A DNA stretch of 64,000 nt from contig JAIUCV010000652.1 in assembly GCA_026724425.1 (NCBI GenBank), positions 372,001 through 436,000 on the forward strand. The letters are read 5' to 3'. Below the pieces are notes generated by a model, which was not told where the DNA came from, made no database searches, and saw only the letters and a list, made by a program, of their open reading frames with translations. The stretch is from Erythrophleum ivorense. Lineage: Eukaryota; Streptophyta; Magnoliopsida; Fabales; Fabaceae. Shown here one piece after another: positions 35,328 to 47,717 of the stretch. The translations under genes and the position numbers were made by a program. How positions within the stretch are numbered: position 1 is the first letter of the stretch; each line of letters begins with the position of its first letter.

Positions 35328-37269
35328 TGTAACATCTGGTCCCTCCGTAAACGTGAGAAACGCAATGTTTGGTTTCTCCGTAAACATCAGAAATGGGCCA
35401 AATATAAAAGGAAGTCCTCGAAATAGAAGGAATTGGGGCCAACTAAAATTATGATAAAATTTTAAATATTAGAAAATGAGGATTTGAGTTTGAGATGCCC
35501 AAAAACTAGAGCCAGAAGAGCTCAGAAAATTTTCCGGAGAAAGTAGGGGTATTTATGTAATTTTTGGAAAATTTTGAAAACTCACAGGAGAGCTTTTTAA
35601 ATGGAAAATTTGAGCTTTCCGGGGTTCTCAGAGGCCCTGAAAACCATGGGAACCCCTAGAACAGTTGAAACCCCTTCGGTGAGCGATTTCGGCAAAGGTT
35701 GACCAAAACTTTGACCGAACGGTTCGGAATAGTTTTAGATCCTTTTTAAATGATTCCAAAGGCAATTCTTATGATTAAGAGCCTAAGGAATATGATGGAA
35801 GATACAGATTTTAAAAAGGAGCTGATATGAGCCTAAAATTAAAAAGCCAAGAAACGGGACTAAAATGTAAAAGTAAAAAGTTGCATAAAGTGACTTTTGG
35901 CTTCTTCTTATCCACGTTCCAGCAGCTCCTCTGAGTAAAATGCTCTGTTTCTACCCAGAAAATAGAGAGAGAGAGTGGCGCACAAGAGCAAGCTCAAGGG
36001 AAGAAGAAAAGCCAAGAGAAAGGTATGAATTCATGGAAACTTTTGCTCTTCCCTTTAGAAAACTTCTTCCCCTCCTTTCCTCCTCTCTTCCTATGGATTT
36101 AGTGAGGTGTTTGGTTCTATTTTGAGCCCAGAACAGAGGGGTAAATTTTGAAATTCAAGGAGAGAGTTGAAGCAAGGAAGAGAGCTCTTGAGAAAAACTA
36201 GGAAATCAAGGTAACTTGTTGTCTTCCATGCTTCTTCTTCCCTTCTCCTCCTTGTGATAATTTCGTCCCATATAGAGCCCAATCAAAGGGAGATGAATTC
36301 TGGTCCTAGCAAGGGAGATTCATAGATTTTGGAGTGTGAGAAGCAAGTAGGTGCAAAGAAATCAAAGAAAGAAGCATGAAAACACAAGATAGAAAAGTGA
36401 GGGATTCATGGAGATATTGTGAAATCTGTTTTGATCCATGAATTCCCTAGCTTAGATGAGTGTTTGTTTGTGTTCCTAAGATCCCTAAGAGGTCCCCCAT
36501 ATGCCTCTTCCTCTATGAAAATGAACAAAACCCCATGGAAAGTCATGAACCTAAAAGTTAGAAAAGTGTAGAGCATTTAAGGGGATTGTAAAAACTGATT
36601 TAATCTATGAGTTCTCTTGGCTATTTAAGTGTTTCCTTGACCTCCTATAACTCTTAACAACCTCCCTAAATGGTTCTCCCATCAAGGAAAAATCAAGAAG
36701 CCATGAAATCCCATTTATGCTCTAAGTTTCGGCCAAGTAGGGATGGCATAGTTAGGGAGAGTTTTAAATTGTTTCAAGCCCATTTTTGAGTCATATATGA
36801 TGAATGAATGTGAGGGGAAACCTTGGAAAAAATTTAGGAAGCTTAGAGAATGAGTTGGTGCTTTAGGTTCCATATTGTGACCTAAGGAAGTAACATGATG
36901 TTAGGCCCTTTGTTTTAATGATATGATGACTCCAAGAGGTTTAAAAGGAGTCAAGAATCATATTTGAGAATAAAGAATGAGGCCTAGAAATCATTTGAGG
37001 GGTGTTGCTTCATTAGGTGCCAATATGGACCATAATGGAGGTTATAGAGTAATCTAGGATTTAAGCGAGTTGCATGGCCCTCGACATAAGACCCAAACTC
37101 CTACCTTTAGCCTAGAAACCCCAGTTTCTTCAATGGTAATGCTAGGAAATAATATAGGAATACTTGTGGGTGGTTTTTATGTGTTGAAACAAATGAATGG
37201 ATGAATCATAAACCCCTAATGGTAGTATGATTTCTCTTAAGCATTTCTGTTTTGTTTGTGGTTGTTTAG
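35328..37269 (+). mobile_element. H: family A LTR fragment, plus strand, inserted in F
   Basis: Starts tgtaacatctgg after flank attta (35323-35327). The order is U3 with the gaccaaaactttgacc block (about 35700), then leader with donor AAAG|GTATG (36023-36024), acceptor TTTTGAG (36125-36126), 84-bp block 36127-36210 and donor AAG|GTAAC (36211-36212). It follows the family to the gttgcttcattagg block (36998), then diverges and ends at the foldback remnant. No TATA at the usual place. The 3' end is missing. Confidence 0.8.
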
Positions 37270-37405
37270 TGATGACCCTAACATCAAGGTTTAAATTTTC
37301 CTATATTTTCATAACGTAATAAACTGTAACGACTCCAAACCTTGATCATTAATTATTAATTGCATATTTAACTATAATTACCATGTTTAGAAGGTAGGGT
37401 TGTCA
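37270..37405. repeat. Foldback remnant made of two opposed LTR-B ends
   Basis: tgatgaccctaac at the left and gtagggttgtca at the right are inverted copies of the same LTR-B terminus. The inner atcaaggttt and aaaccttgat are also inverted. The right arm carries about 45 bp more between those motifs than the left arm. No TSD is evident. It could be the leftover of an LTR-B element deleted between its ends, or a small foldback formed during repair. Confidence 0.5.
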
Positions 37406-38973
37406 TAGTTCATATGGCTCTTTTATGGTTCCATAATGCACTTAATAAAGCAACTTTAAGAGAACATCATCTTAGCTCCATTCTCTCCATTCATTTATGA
37501 TTCTTGACTCCATTTAAACCTCTTGGAGTCATCACACAATCAAATCTAGGAGCCTACCTAGATGTTGCTTCTTTAAACCATAATATGAAACCTATGATAC
37601 CATCTCACTATCCATGGCTTCTAAAATTTTTCCAAGACTTCCTCTCATACTCTCCCATCATACATGATGCAAAACTAAGCTTGGAAGGAATTAAAACACT
37701 CCCTAGGTGCATGAACCCTCCTTGGTCAAGGCTATGCTTCCATATGGCACCAATGGAGTTGTTTTAATTTCTTTGATGGGAGAAGCATGTGGAAGGCTCT
37801 TTTGGTGTCTTAGGAACTCATATATACTCTTAAACAACTTAAATTACTACTAAGAAGCTTCATCTTAGCCTAGGTGCAACTAAATCCTTAAATTCCATAA
37901 CTTACATTCTAAAGCTCTCTTTTCAATTCTAGTTGTATATTTTTAATCCTCACACTCCATAACCTTTGGTTCCATCAAGAACACATAAAGAAAAACTCTC
38001 CTCCTTACTTTCTCTCTCTAGATCGAAGCTTAAATAGCTTGGGAACACAAGATTTTACAAGTGTTTCAAGTAAAGTCTTACCTTAAAATGGAGCTCTTTT
38101 TACATAGATTATTTCCCACCGATTGATTTCTTGAAAAGAGTTCCTTTTTGGCTTGGATTAGGCTTGAATCTTCAAGTTTTCAAGAAAAGAAAACCACCAT
38201 TAGAGAGCTCTTAAAGAGAGAAACAACTTTCCTAACTGGCGTGGGATGAAACAGGGCCATTTACTTACCTAAATGGAAGCTTAAACTTCTTCTCTCTCTC
38301 CCCTCTTAATGTCATGCCATGGTTGCTCAATTTTCTACAAATGGAAGCTTAGAGAAGGTGATGAGGTGTAATCTTACTTAAGAGGCCTCTTTTACAATTT
38401 TTCAAAATGACCATTTTGCCCCTACACACCTATTTGTTCTGTTTAGGCTCATTTAAACTCCTTTTTGAAAATTGTCTTTTCCATCATAAAATGTAGGTCT
38501 TCTAATTCATAAAATGCCTTTGGTTTCATCCAAATTAGATTTAAAATCCTCCCGAATGAATAGGTCAAAGTTTGGGTCAATCGACGTTAAAAAACATCCA
38601 CCGAAGGGGTTTTAATTGTCCCAAGGCTTCCCATAGTTTTTAGGGCCTCTGAGAACCCTAAAGAACTTAAAAATTTTATTTAAAAGGCTCTCCTATGAGA
38701 ATTCCAAAATTTGTTCAAAATTATGAAAATGCCATTATGTTTTGTCAACCTTTCGTTCAAATTTGTTTCTTTATTCTAGCTTCATTTTTCTTTCCATCTG
38801 AGTCTGGAATTCTCATATTTAGAAGTCTAGAATGATACATAAATTTTTGTGGACCTCAAATTACTCTATCTGGGAGACTTCCCTTTGTATCCAATGAATT
38901 TCATATGTTTACGGAGAAACCATATATTACGTTTCTCACATTTTCTCTTGTTTTCAAAGAGCCGAATATTACA
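37406..38973 (-). mobile_element. L: family A LTR fragment inserted in K
   Basis: Starts in mid-LTR at the ctcttttatggttcc block and runs to the true end gaatattaca at 38973. The part before the break is missing. It keeps a perfect first donor CATTTAG|GTAAGT (AC 38267-38268) and a second donor near 38087; the block between them is worn. Right flank agata (38974-38978) begins sequence of LTR K, so L was inserted in K. Confidence 0.75.
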
Positions 38974-40780
38974 AGATATATGCTAAAACATCTTTCATGG
39001 CTTGAAACATACATACACACATACAAAGACAAGATAAACATCCACTTATGCATGAGAGAAATAAGAGAGAGCTACCTTTGTCACAACAACACAATTTTCC
39101 TTTCAAGAATGCTTCCTCTCCCTTGGCCATACACTCGTAAGGATGTGAGACTTGGTTCTTTTGGCCTAGACATATAATGTGGAAGCCAATTACACTCTTG
39201 AAAAATTTCTAAAGCTACACATTCATTTCAACAACTAGATGGTTCTTATGGCTCATTTATGGTTTCATAATGCCTTTAATGAAGCAACCTTGGGAAAACA
39301 TGATTTTGGCTCTCTTCTTTTCATCCATTTAAGGTTCTTGACTCTATTGAAGTCTCTTGGAGCCATCACACCTTCATTTCAAGGAGTCTAACTAGGTGTT
39401 GCTTCTTTAAGTCATAATATAGAACCTATGATACCATTTCACTATCCATGACTTCTAAAATTTTTTCAAGGCTTCCTCTCATCCTCTCCCATCATATATG
39501 ACACAAAATCAAGCTTGAAATAAATTAAAACTACCCCTTGGTGCTTCATCCTCCCTAGGCCAAGACTATGCATCAAGAAAGCACCAAAGCAATTTGTTTT
39601 GTTTTCTTGATGGAAGATGCATGTGGGAAGCTTTCTAGGGATCTTAGGAGCTCATACAAACATCCATTTTGGCCTAGGAACTCTTACATTAAAACAAAAT
39701 TTTAGCGGAATACTTGAAACCCTAACTTTGCTATCTTAAAATCTAATGTTTGTTTTCTTGTTTCCTTTACATATTCTTGTTCTTCTCCCTCATTTTCCTA
39801 AGATTCACTCTTGGTTTGGATAGAAATTCAACTCCTTATGGCTGGTCATATATAGGTCAAACAACATAAGAGAAGGAACAAGAAGAATCAAGCATAAAAG
39901 TGGCAAAATACCTTGGTTTCTTGGCTTCCTTTGCTTGCTCTTCTCTTTGCTTGGCTTCTTCTCCTTAAAATCAAATTTGTCCCCTTAGGTCTGACCTCAA
40001 AACAGACCCAAAATCTTCAATAAACCCATAGGAAAGAAGAGAAGAAGAAGGAGAAGAAGTTTGCTAAGGAGAAACTAAGAAAAACCATGAAAATCCATAC
40101 CTTTCTCTTGATTTTCCTTCTCCCTTTTGCTCCTCCCTTGTGTTCCTCACTCCCTTGGTTCTTTCTCTGATTTAATGTAGAAATAAAATGAACCAAATGA
40201 GGAGAAGAGTGGGGCATGGGTATATATAGCTAGGGTTCAAGAATTGTTTCCAAAATTTTCATTTATGTCCCTTGAACTTAGCATTTTCGTTTCTGGTCCC
40301 TTTTAGCTCCTTTTTTAGAACCATCTTTTTCATCATAAAATTTAGGTCCTCAATCTTATAAAATGACTTTGGAATCACTCAAATTAGAGCTAAAACCTTC
40401 TTGAACAAAAGGGTTAAAGTTCAGGTCAACTGGTGTTAAAAAATATACACTAGAGAGGTTTTAATTGTAACCAGGCTTCCCATAATTTTCAGGGCCTCTA
40501 AAAACCCCAAAAAACTCAAATTTTCCATTTAAAAAGCCCTCATGGGAAAATTCCAAAATTTGCTCAAAATTACGAAAATACTATTATGTTACGTAGCTTT
40601 TTTGTTCATTTCCATCTGGTTATTTTAGCCTCTATTTTAGGGTACCTCTAGCCTGTTATTCTTATTACTTAATGTCTAGATCATTATTCTAATTTTATTG
40701 AACCTTAACTAATTCATTTCAGAGGACTTACTTTACAAACATATATATCTTTGTTGTTTTTATGAAAACCAGACATTAGA
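38974..40780 (-). mobile_element. K: family A LTR fragment, same subgroup as E3
   Basis: Second half of a minus-strand LTR ending cagacattaga at 40780. Reverse-complemented, this end matches the E3 LTR start (TGTAATGTCCGG) closely for over 150 bp. It has TATA 40221-40228, first donor (40099-40100), first acceptor (39996-39997), 84-bp block 39912-39995 and second donor (39910-39911). LTR B2 resumes at 40781 with no recognisable TSD. Confidence 0.78.
40221..40228 (-). promoter_or_regulatory. TATA box of LTR K
   Basis: tatatata, 120 bp upstream of the first donor. Confidence 0.6.
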
Positions 40781-43700
40781 TGGTCTAATGCAATAATTCA
40801 AGTAGCTAACTAATCATTTAGCAAAACAAAGACACATTATATAGTAAAATCATATTACAAATGCACATATGCAAGGAATTAAATTAAACCCCAGTTACCT
40901 CACTTAGTTGAGTCAAATTTTGAAGCCAAAGATGAATTTCCACACTCTAGAGGTCTTAGGTCAAATCAAAGCACATTCTTATATGCTAATTACAACATAA
41001 ATCAGATACTGTAGGATCTAATCATTATAAGCTACCTAAAAAATACTTAACTAACCACCAAGAGACTCTAAATTCGGATTTGATCTTCCCCATACTAGAA
41101 AACACAATATGCTACTCCAAAATGTTGATATTTTTATGCAAATTCATAACCTACCATACAAGTCAGCTACTGGGGCCAATATTCAATAAAGAATACATCA
41201 AAATGAGGAGAAGATACTTACTTAATAATCCTCTTAGCCTCAACCTCTGAAAATCATGTAAGAATAACCCAAAATAAGAAATTTCAAATCTGGGTGGAAG
41301 GTGAAAATCTTCCAAACAAAAAACTAATTAAGGTAAATTGAAGAAGAAAAGGAGAGGATTAAGTTTTACTTGACACAACTTAACCAAATCACCCTCTAGA
41401 AGTGAGAAATGGTGGAAATGTACTGAAAACCCTAGCCTCCTCTCTCTTTATGCGAAAATTCACTTTACCTTTTTAGAACCAATTGTTTTGTCCTCAACAA
41501 ATTAGTGTGGCTGCTAAACCCTTAGGGTTTTAGTATAGAAATAAGTTAACCTAATAGCCTATGATCCATTTGGGCCCTTCCTAAGCATTGGGCCAAAGCT
41601 AAAGAGGTTTATTTAAGTTGGGTTTACATAATAATGTAATTGGGCTTCTAATTCTGGTTTTCAGCATAAACATATTAATCTTGAGGCCCAGTCATTAAAT
41701 TTCTAACCCATTTGGAATTTAAATCCATAATAATATTTTATTTTCTCCAAAATTCATATTTTCCTTAATTTTCCTAATTTTCCTCATAATAATCCCCTAA
41801 TTATCCATAATTATTCTTAATTGATTTTAGGGCGTTACATCACAAGCTTAAAAAAGTCCAATATGAATTGCAAGAAACTAAAATTAGAACTATTTGGTTA
41901 ATGAATGAGGACCCCAGAGTAAAGTGAATTAAGCCAAATTAAGACTAGAATGCTAAATAAAGCATCTAAAAATGAGATTGGGAAACTAAGGATAGCCCGA
42001 AGTTAGAGTCGAAATGGTTAAACAGAAAGAATTGAAATGCAGTAATTGTAATTTTGGGCAACTTTTTGAAAAATCAAAGGAAGGAGCTTTAAATGATAAA
42101 ATTAAACTCACTAGGGTTTTTAGAGGCCTAAAAAATCCTAGGAACCATCAAAATGGTTAAAACCCTTCTAGTATATAATTTATACTATCAGTTGACCAAA
42201 ACTTGAACTGGACAGTTTGATAAGATTTTAAATCTAAATAAGGTGAAACCAAACAAGGAAAAGATAGTTCTTAAAAAGGGGTTGAAATGAGCTCAAACAG
42301 GGAAAACAAAGTTAAAAGACAAAAATAGAATTTTAAAAACATCATAATTGGCCCTCCTCGCTTCTTAAGACTGTGCCCCCTCCTTTCATCTTCTCTTAAC
42401 TGACTTAATTTGCTCCAAAACAGATCCCCATTTATCTTCAAGTGGCATGCCAAAAAGGAAGAAAGGAGGAAGGAAACAAAGCTTGAAAAGGTAGGAAATT
42501 GCTTCTTTTTCATGCTCTTCTCTTTACCAATGTTCTTTTTCTCTTTCTCCTCTCTTTCTTCATGGTTTTGAAGCTCTAAATAGTGTTGTTTTGTGGCTAG
42601 TACATTAAAGGGAAAAAAGAGTTTAGAGAAAATCTTGGAAGCCTAAGAAAGTTCACCTTGCAAGAAAGCAAACATGGTAAGATTTCTCTTGAATAACTTG
42701 CTTTCTTGATTCTTTCCTTCCATCACCATTTCGACCAGCATATTGAGACCATGTAGGGAGTTTGATTTTGGTCCAAACTTGATAGGAAATGGGGTTCTAA
42801 AGCATGAAGAATCATATGGAATCAATAGAATTCAAAAAGAAGCTATAGATGGCAAATTATGAAAATTAAGGTTTTAATTACATCTAGAGAAATTTGAAGC
42901 TCTAAAATGATATTTTAGATCATGTAAGAGTATGATTGAGTAAATAAGAGGCTAAGGAACTCATATAGGTGCCAAGTTCCCTAGAAAAGCAAGCAAAACT
43001 CCATGGGTACTCTATGAAGTCTAAGTCTAGACCAAGTTCTATTTCAAGTACCTATGGAGAGTTTTCTTTGATTTCAAGGATAAAAAATGGTCAAGATATG
43101 AATTATAAACACCAAAGGAATTACTGCTTTGAATTTAGGAATTATATTTTAAAAATTGAAAGTTTAGGATTCCATCATGCATAAAAAAGCAACTTGGTAT
43201 TAGGCTCATTGATTTAAGTTTGTGATGATTCTAATGAGTTTGAATGGAGTCATCTGACTTAGATTAAAGGAGAAATTAGAGCCAAGATGATGAATTATAT
43301 GGGTTGCTTTATTATGCTACTAAATAGAGCCATATAGATGCCACAAGCTAGAATTTGCTTATGTAAGGTTTATGTGAGTCTAAAAATGGTTCCATTGATA
43401 CATTTATGCCTTGCTTGATGTGTTTAGGCCATGCAAATCAAGTTTCCCCTAAGTGTGGTTGTGAGGCCAAGGCAAGAAAGTAAGAATTAAGGAAAGAATG
43501 TTGTGCTTCTTGAGAAAAATAGCTCTTTATCTATTCTTATATGCTTATCTTGATTATTTGATTGTCATTGATTACTTGTATGTGTGTTTGAATCATGAAA
43601 TATGCCTATTGCCAATGGTTTGATGACTTGATGCCATTGTGTGCTTTGAAATGCATTTGGAATGTGAATTAGCTCTTGATGGATGAGGTTGTGCCAACAA

Positions 43701-45245
43701 TCCCTTGAATTGGGTGAGGTGAAGTAAAAAGTCCCTAAGTAAGTGTGAGACAAGGCCAAAAGTCTCAAGAATGAGTAAAGCTAACTCAAAAGTCCCTAAA
43801 AGTGGGTAAGGCTAATCCAAAAGTCCAAATAATTGGGTGAGGTTAGACCAAAAGTCCTTAGAACATGTTCTTGACCTTGATGAATCCATATGACTTTAGA
43901 AATTTGATTATGTTTGATACTTGGAAGCATTTGATGCATGCTTGCTTTCTTTGACATGATAACATGCCATATATGTATGCTTGAAAGGTGAATGAGCTAT
44001 TGGGATTCTTTAAATCTCACTCTCCCTCATTTTATGTTTAACCTTGTTTAGGGAACTCTCAAGAAGCAAAGAATGGAGGCCAATAAGCTTGAATGATGTT
44101 ACTTTGATAATGATTTAGAATTCTATGTAATTTAATGTCAAAGTATGGTTGTATATGTTATTTATGTACTGTAAACCTTCTCACATATGTAAAAGTATGA
44201 TATTATGATGTAGATATCATATTTAGAGGTATATGTGTAAGAACATGAGTTTTTTACATGCATGTGGCTTGTAAAGTGTGTGTACAAAGCCAAGTGAGAG
44301 AGTGATTTTGAGTTCCATGATATTTAGGATTTGATGAGATGGCCATATATGCTATAATTTTTGTGTTGGATGAGCTCAAATAGTCACTTGCATTATAAAA
44401 TCCCATTTTGGACCATTTGGTGCCACTTTGATACTATTTTGAGCTATAATCTACCCCCTGAACCATAACCAAACCAAATGAATGATTTTGGCATAAAATT
44501 TGGCAAGGATTTAGATCTCATTTAGAGATTTTCACTTAGCTAAAGAACACAATTTTTGGAGCTCTGTAGAATCTATTATGATTGTCAAATTTGGCTGAAA
44601 AATGCATATTTACTCTGTTACTGTTCATTTGGTCATTTTTTATTTTTCATGTATTTGAAGGGTTAAATGAACCCCAATGCTCATGAATTTTACATGCATA
44701 TAGTTGGTAAAATAAGCTTTCGATAGCCACTAAGATCACTCAAATTGGAATTGTGTAACTCAAGATATACATGCTCAAAGTTTTAGGTCTACACATGCAC
44801 AAAAATCTGATAGTAGCACTGTTCCATTGGATTTTTGTGCCCCAAATGAGATTATTTTGATTTGAAATTTTATAACATGTAATTCATATCATGAACTTTC
44901 CATAAAGTCCTCATTTGCCTAAATCAAAGTTTTTTAGCTCATGTTATAAATTTTTGAAGTTGGTGGCTGAATTATTGACATGCATGGAATGATACAAATA
45001 TTCTAGTTTGTAAGTATGACCTTAAACCCAAATCCCATGCTTCTTTTTGTGATGTTGTTGGTTAAGCAACTATATTAAGGGTGTATTTTCATATTGGTAT
45101 GTTGAAATGGTGCAATTAAACAAAAATTAAATATTTTGACTTTTAATATCAATATTTTTTGTTGTTGAAAGTACTAAATATATGGAAAGTAATGTTATAA
45201 GCACAATACAATTTAAGTTTGGTGCTATTTCACTATGGTATTACA

Positions 45246-46253
45246 CAAAATACTAAGAACTCATAATGGGTCACTTTTTACATCTCCACTTTTGCACATG
45301 TAAAAGCCAAGCACTAAAAGACAATTCAAATGATGGAAATTCAGCACATACACCTTATAAAAGAAGAGGAAACACTTACCCATATATCTAAAAGGTTAAA
45401 TGGACTAATTTGAGCTTTATTTACCAAGAATACACCATGGGGCATCCTACAACTTGGATTTTCACACATACAATTAGCCATATACCAAGGTCAGCCTATA
45501 ACATGAAATTTGAGCAAGGTTACACTACAAAATGAAGGGAAACACTTGCCCTATGATTCCACGTACTCCAAGCCTAAAAAATCTTGCAAGGAATCATCCA
45601 AATACCAAATTTTAGATTTGAGAAGGAGATGAAAATCCACCAAACCAAAAACCAATTAAGCCAAACTGAAGATGAAAGGATCCACTTATATATAACTCAC
45701 CTTAGCTAAATCTCCCTTTAAACTTGCAAATTGGAGCCTAGAAGATAAAGAGCCCTAGCACCTTTCTTATATGTGTGAATTTCCTCTTCTTGTTTTACAG
45801 AACGTGTAGGTTTTAGCACCTAAATGAATGGGCAAAAAGCCTTTTAGGGTTTTAAAGAGAATGGGTTGGTCCAATGGGCCCTATGTTCCAAGAGGGCTGA
45901 AACTTATCATGTTAGGCCATGATATATGGGTTTAATTGGGTTCAAAATGGGTTAAGCTTCTATAAGAATAGAGTTAGGCTTCTATAAAGGTTTCTTGCCA
46001 TAAATAAACTAATCTTAAGGCACAAATATTAAATGTTCACTTTCACTTAATTATTGTTTTTTCTTAATTAGGTTCCAATCCACAATTAATCTATTTTCAC
46101 TTAATAATGGCCAATAATTATTATTATCTATCTTAAAAGGACTAGAATAATATGTCTCCTTACAAATGTTTATTTTCCATATTCTTCCTAAATTCCTCGT
46201 AATAATTGCTTAATTCTCCATAACTAATCTTAGTCAATTTTTTAGAAGTTAGA
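45246..46253 (-). mobile_element. E0 3' LTR (family B), first 1.0 kb
   Basis: Matches B1 13490-14393: ggaaacactt/ggacacttac, the donor AAG|GTGAGT (45699-45700) and the aattaggttcc and ccataat AT-rich end. Start on the minus strand reads TCTAAC, so the usual TG has changed. The preceding PPT fixes the border. Confidence 0.8.
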
Positions 46254-46271
46254 TTCTCCCCTCCTTTTAGG
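46254..46271 (-). other. E0 polypurine tract
   Basis: Minus strand CCTAAAAGGAGGGGAGAA, directly before the LTR-B start. It is preceded by codons reading NFEDKI, the ending common to chromovirus pol genes. Confidence 0.78.
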
Positions 46272-46591
46272 AATTTTGTCTTCAAAATTAGATGCACCTT
46301 ACTCAAAGAGTGTTGGGTAGTCTTTCCTCATTGCTTCCTCCTTCTCCCAAGTTGTTTCATCAGGAGTTAGTCCTTTCCATACCAAGCGGTTGTTCTTATT
46401 ACGCCACTAACTCACTTTAGCATCCACAATCCTCTTCACCTAAGCAAACAAGATCAACTGACATATAAACATGCATCTCCCATATTCTTTCTTTGTCTAC
46501 CACCAAAGAGATCCTAAGCAAGTTCCACACAATCATCTTATAGTGAGTTCTGGGTACCAAGCTCAAATAAATCTCGATTTCTTCCCCTTTT
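46272..46591 (-). pseudogene. pol: E0 pol tail with chromodomain-like end
   Basis: Minus strand reads RIVDAKVS, one stop, then WRNKNNRLVWKGLTPDETTW and RKDYPTLFE, followed after a stop by NFEDKIP at the PPT. The spacing of VWKG, P-E-TTW and YP matches chromovirus C-terminal chromodomains, which read methylated histone H3K9 in intact elements (family knowledge). The stretch 46480-46591 is too worn to assign. It is cut by LTR C2 at 46592 after flank ctttt. Confidence 0.7.
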
Positions 46592-47717
46592 TGTCACATT
46601 TTAAATTTTTTGTAAGTGGTAACGTAACCAAATTAGCTAATGAAGAACCCCAACAAAAACATTAGAGAACTAACCAAAGTCAATTAGGAACTAAGGGACC
46701 TAATTAGGACTAGAAAGGAGGACATGTATTAGGAAGCTTAACTGAGACATCAACTTGACCATTTAGTTAGCATGGAAGCATATAACTATGAAGCAAGATG
46801 AACTTACAACATTCTTATCAAAACATCTTCATTATTTTCACATATAGGAATACATCTAAGCATGGGTATTTGGTCAAGTGACAATCTCTTCTATTAACCG
46901 TGGATAGCATAAGATAAAACTCATATAAACCTTAGAATGGGTCTTGGAATTTCTAACACATGCATGGTCGAACAAGAAATGTTAGGATCAAGCAAACAAA
47001 CATGAGATAATAAGGACAAAATGGAGCCACCTTGACCTTCCACTCACTCACAATACACATTAGTTACTCAGTCTAGGTATTATGCTTCATTTAGCCATGG
47101 GAAATTAATAGGAAGTTGCATGTAATCTAATGGTTTGAATAATCTAAGGAAGGGACACCTGGCATGCACGGTGTGGGAAACAAAAATGAAGTAGGAAGAA
47201 TTTAATAAACAAAACAAGTTGGTAAATTGTGTATTCAAATGACATTTGGTTAATGGTAAATTGTGTCCAACTGTGGGAATTAACTACTACATATATATAT
47301 AATGCTTAGATGGGAATGAAACACTCATACATTGCACCTTGCATAGACAACCGAGTAGGAACTGAAGTTAGCAAAAGAATTAAACAAACAATCCTTGACA
47401 CTTCATGCTTCCACCGTCCGAAATCTATATATGTATATATATATGTGCCTACAATTGCAATTGGCTAGGTGCACATTCTGGTTTGACCATGGAAGTTAAA
47501 TGCTATATTAATATGTAGCTTAGATGGGGATAATATACATATATGCTGGCACCTAGCTTTGCACCAAGTAAGTGATGAGAAGAAGGAATTTTAAATGGTT
47601 TTGGTGACATCCAAATAGCGGTGGGAAGCATGAGCTATTCATGGCACTAGTTATCATCCATTTTAACTTCAATTAGGCTGAGGGAATTGGTGATGAGAAG
47701 AGAAGAAGAACTCAGAT
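46592..47717 (+). mobile_element. C2: family C LTR, first 1.1 kb
   Basis: Starts tgtcacattt and matches C1 26900-27790, including the gttgcatgtaat (47110), tttgacc (47493) and agcggtggga (47617) blocks. It is interrupted at 47718 by LTR N, shortly before the place of the C1 donor. The rest would lie beyond the window. Confidence 0.8.

Larger units (their letters stand above)
18263..41839 (-). mobile_element. B2: family B LTR carrying E3 and later inserts
   Basis: Own sequence is 18263-18741 and 40781-41839. It starts tgtaacatcc and ends gcgttaca. Flanks tcatg (18258-18262) and tcaca (41840-41844) look like a TSD with two transitions. The first part matches B1 2336-2740 (accaaggtttcta, atggctaag and later blocks), the second matches B1 13240-14393. 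The middle 1.36 kb present in B1 (11880-13239) is missing here, so a deletion accompanied the scrambling of the inserts on its left. Confidence 0.75.
1..45245 (+). mobile_element. E1: Ty3/gypsy element, 5' part outside window, heavily nested
   Basis: Degenerate LTR retrotransposon on the plus strand whose left end lies before the window. Its own sequence is in five pieces: pol 1-2335, 14394-14481 and 17772-18189, then 3' LTR 18190-18262 and 41840-45245. The pieces join cleanly once the inserts B1, M and B2 are removed; B1 and M have perfect 5-bp TSDs and B2 an imperfect one. The 3' LTR ends in tattaca at 45245, followed by candidate TSD caaaa (45246-45250). Sequence to the right is the LTR-B of E0, so E1 is an insertion in E0. 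The left TSD cannot be checked. Confidence 0.85.
18190..45245 (+). mobile_element. E1 3' LTR, split by B2
   Basis: Own sequence is 18190-18262 plus 41840-45245, about 3.48 kb, family A. The body follows the family order: short block of gene-end similarity near 42050-42250, first donor-like GAAAAG|GTAGG (GT 42491-42492), long AT-rich part, conserved gggattcttt/atctcac block near 44000-44030 and last acceptor-like TTGTTTAG|G (AG 44050-44051). No intact TATA is seen at the expected place. Ends atggtattaca. Confidence 0.85.
45246..46591 (-). mobile_element. E0: minus-strand chromovirus, visible 3' end
   Basis: Oldest visible host of the nest. In its own direction it runs pol tail (46591-46272), PPT (46271-46254) and 3' LTR of family B (from 46253 down), which is cut at 45246 by the right end of E1. 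The rest of pol lies beyond LTR C2, which interrupts it at 46592. This element ties LTR family B to a chromovirus pol. Confidence 0.78.
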
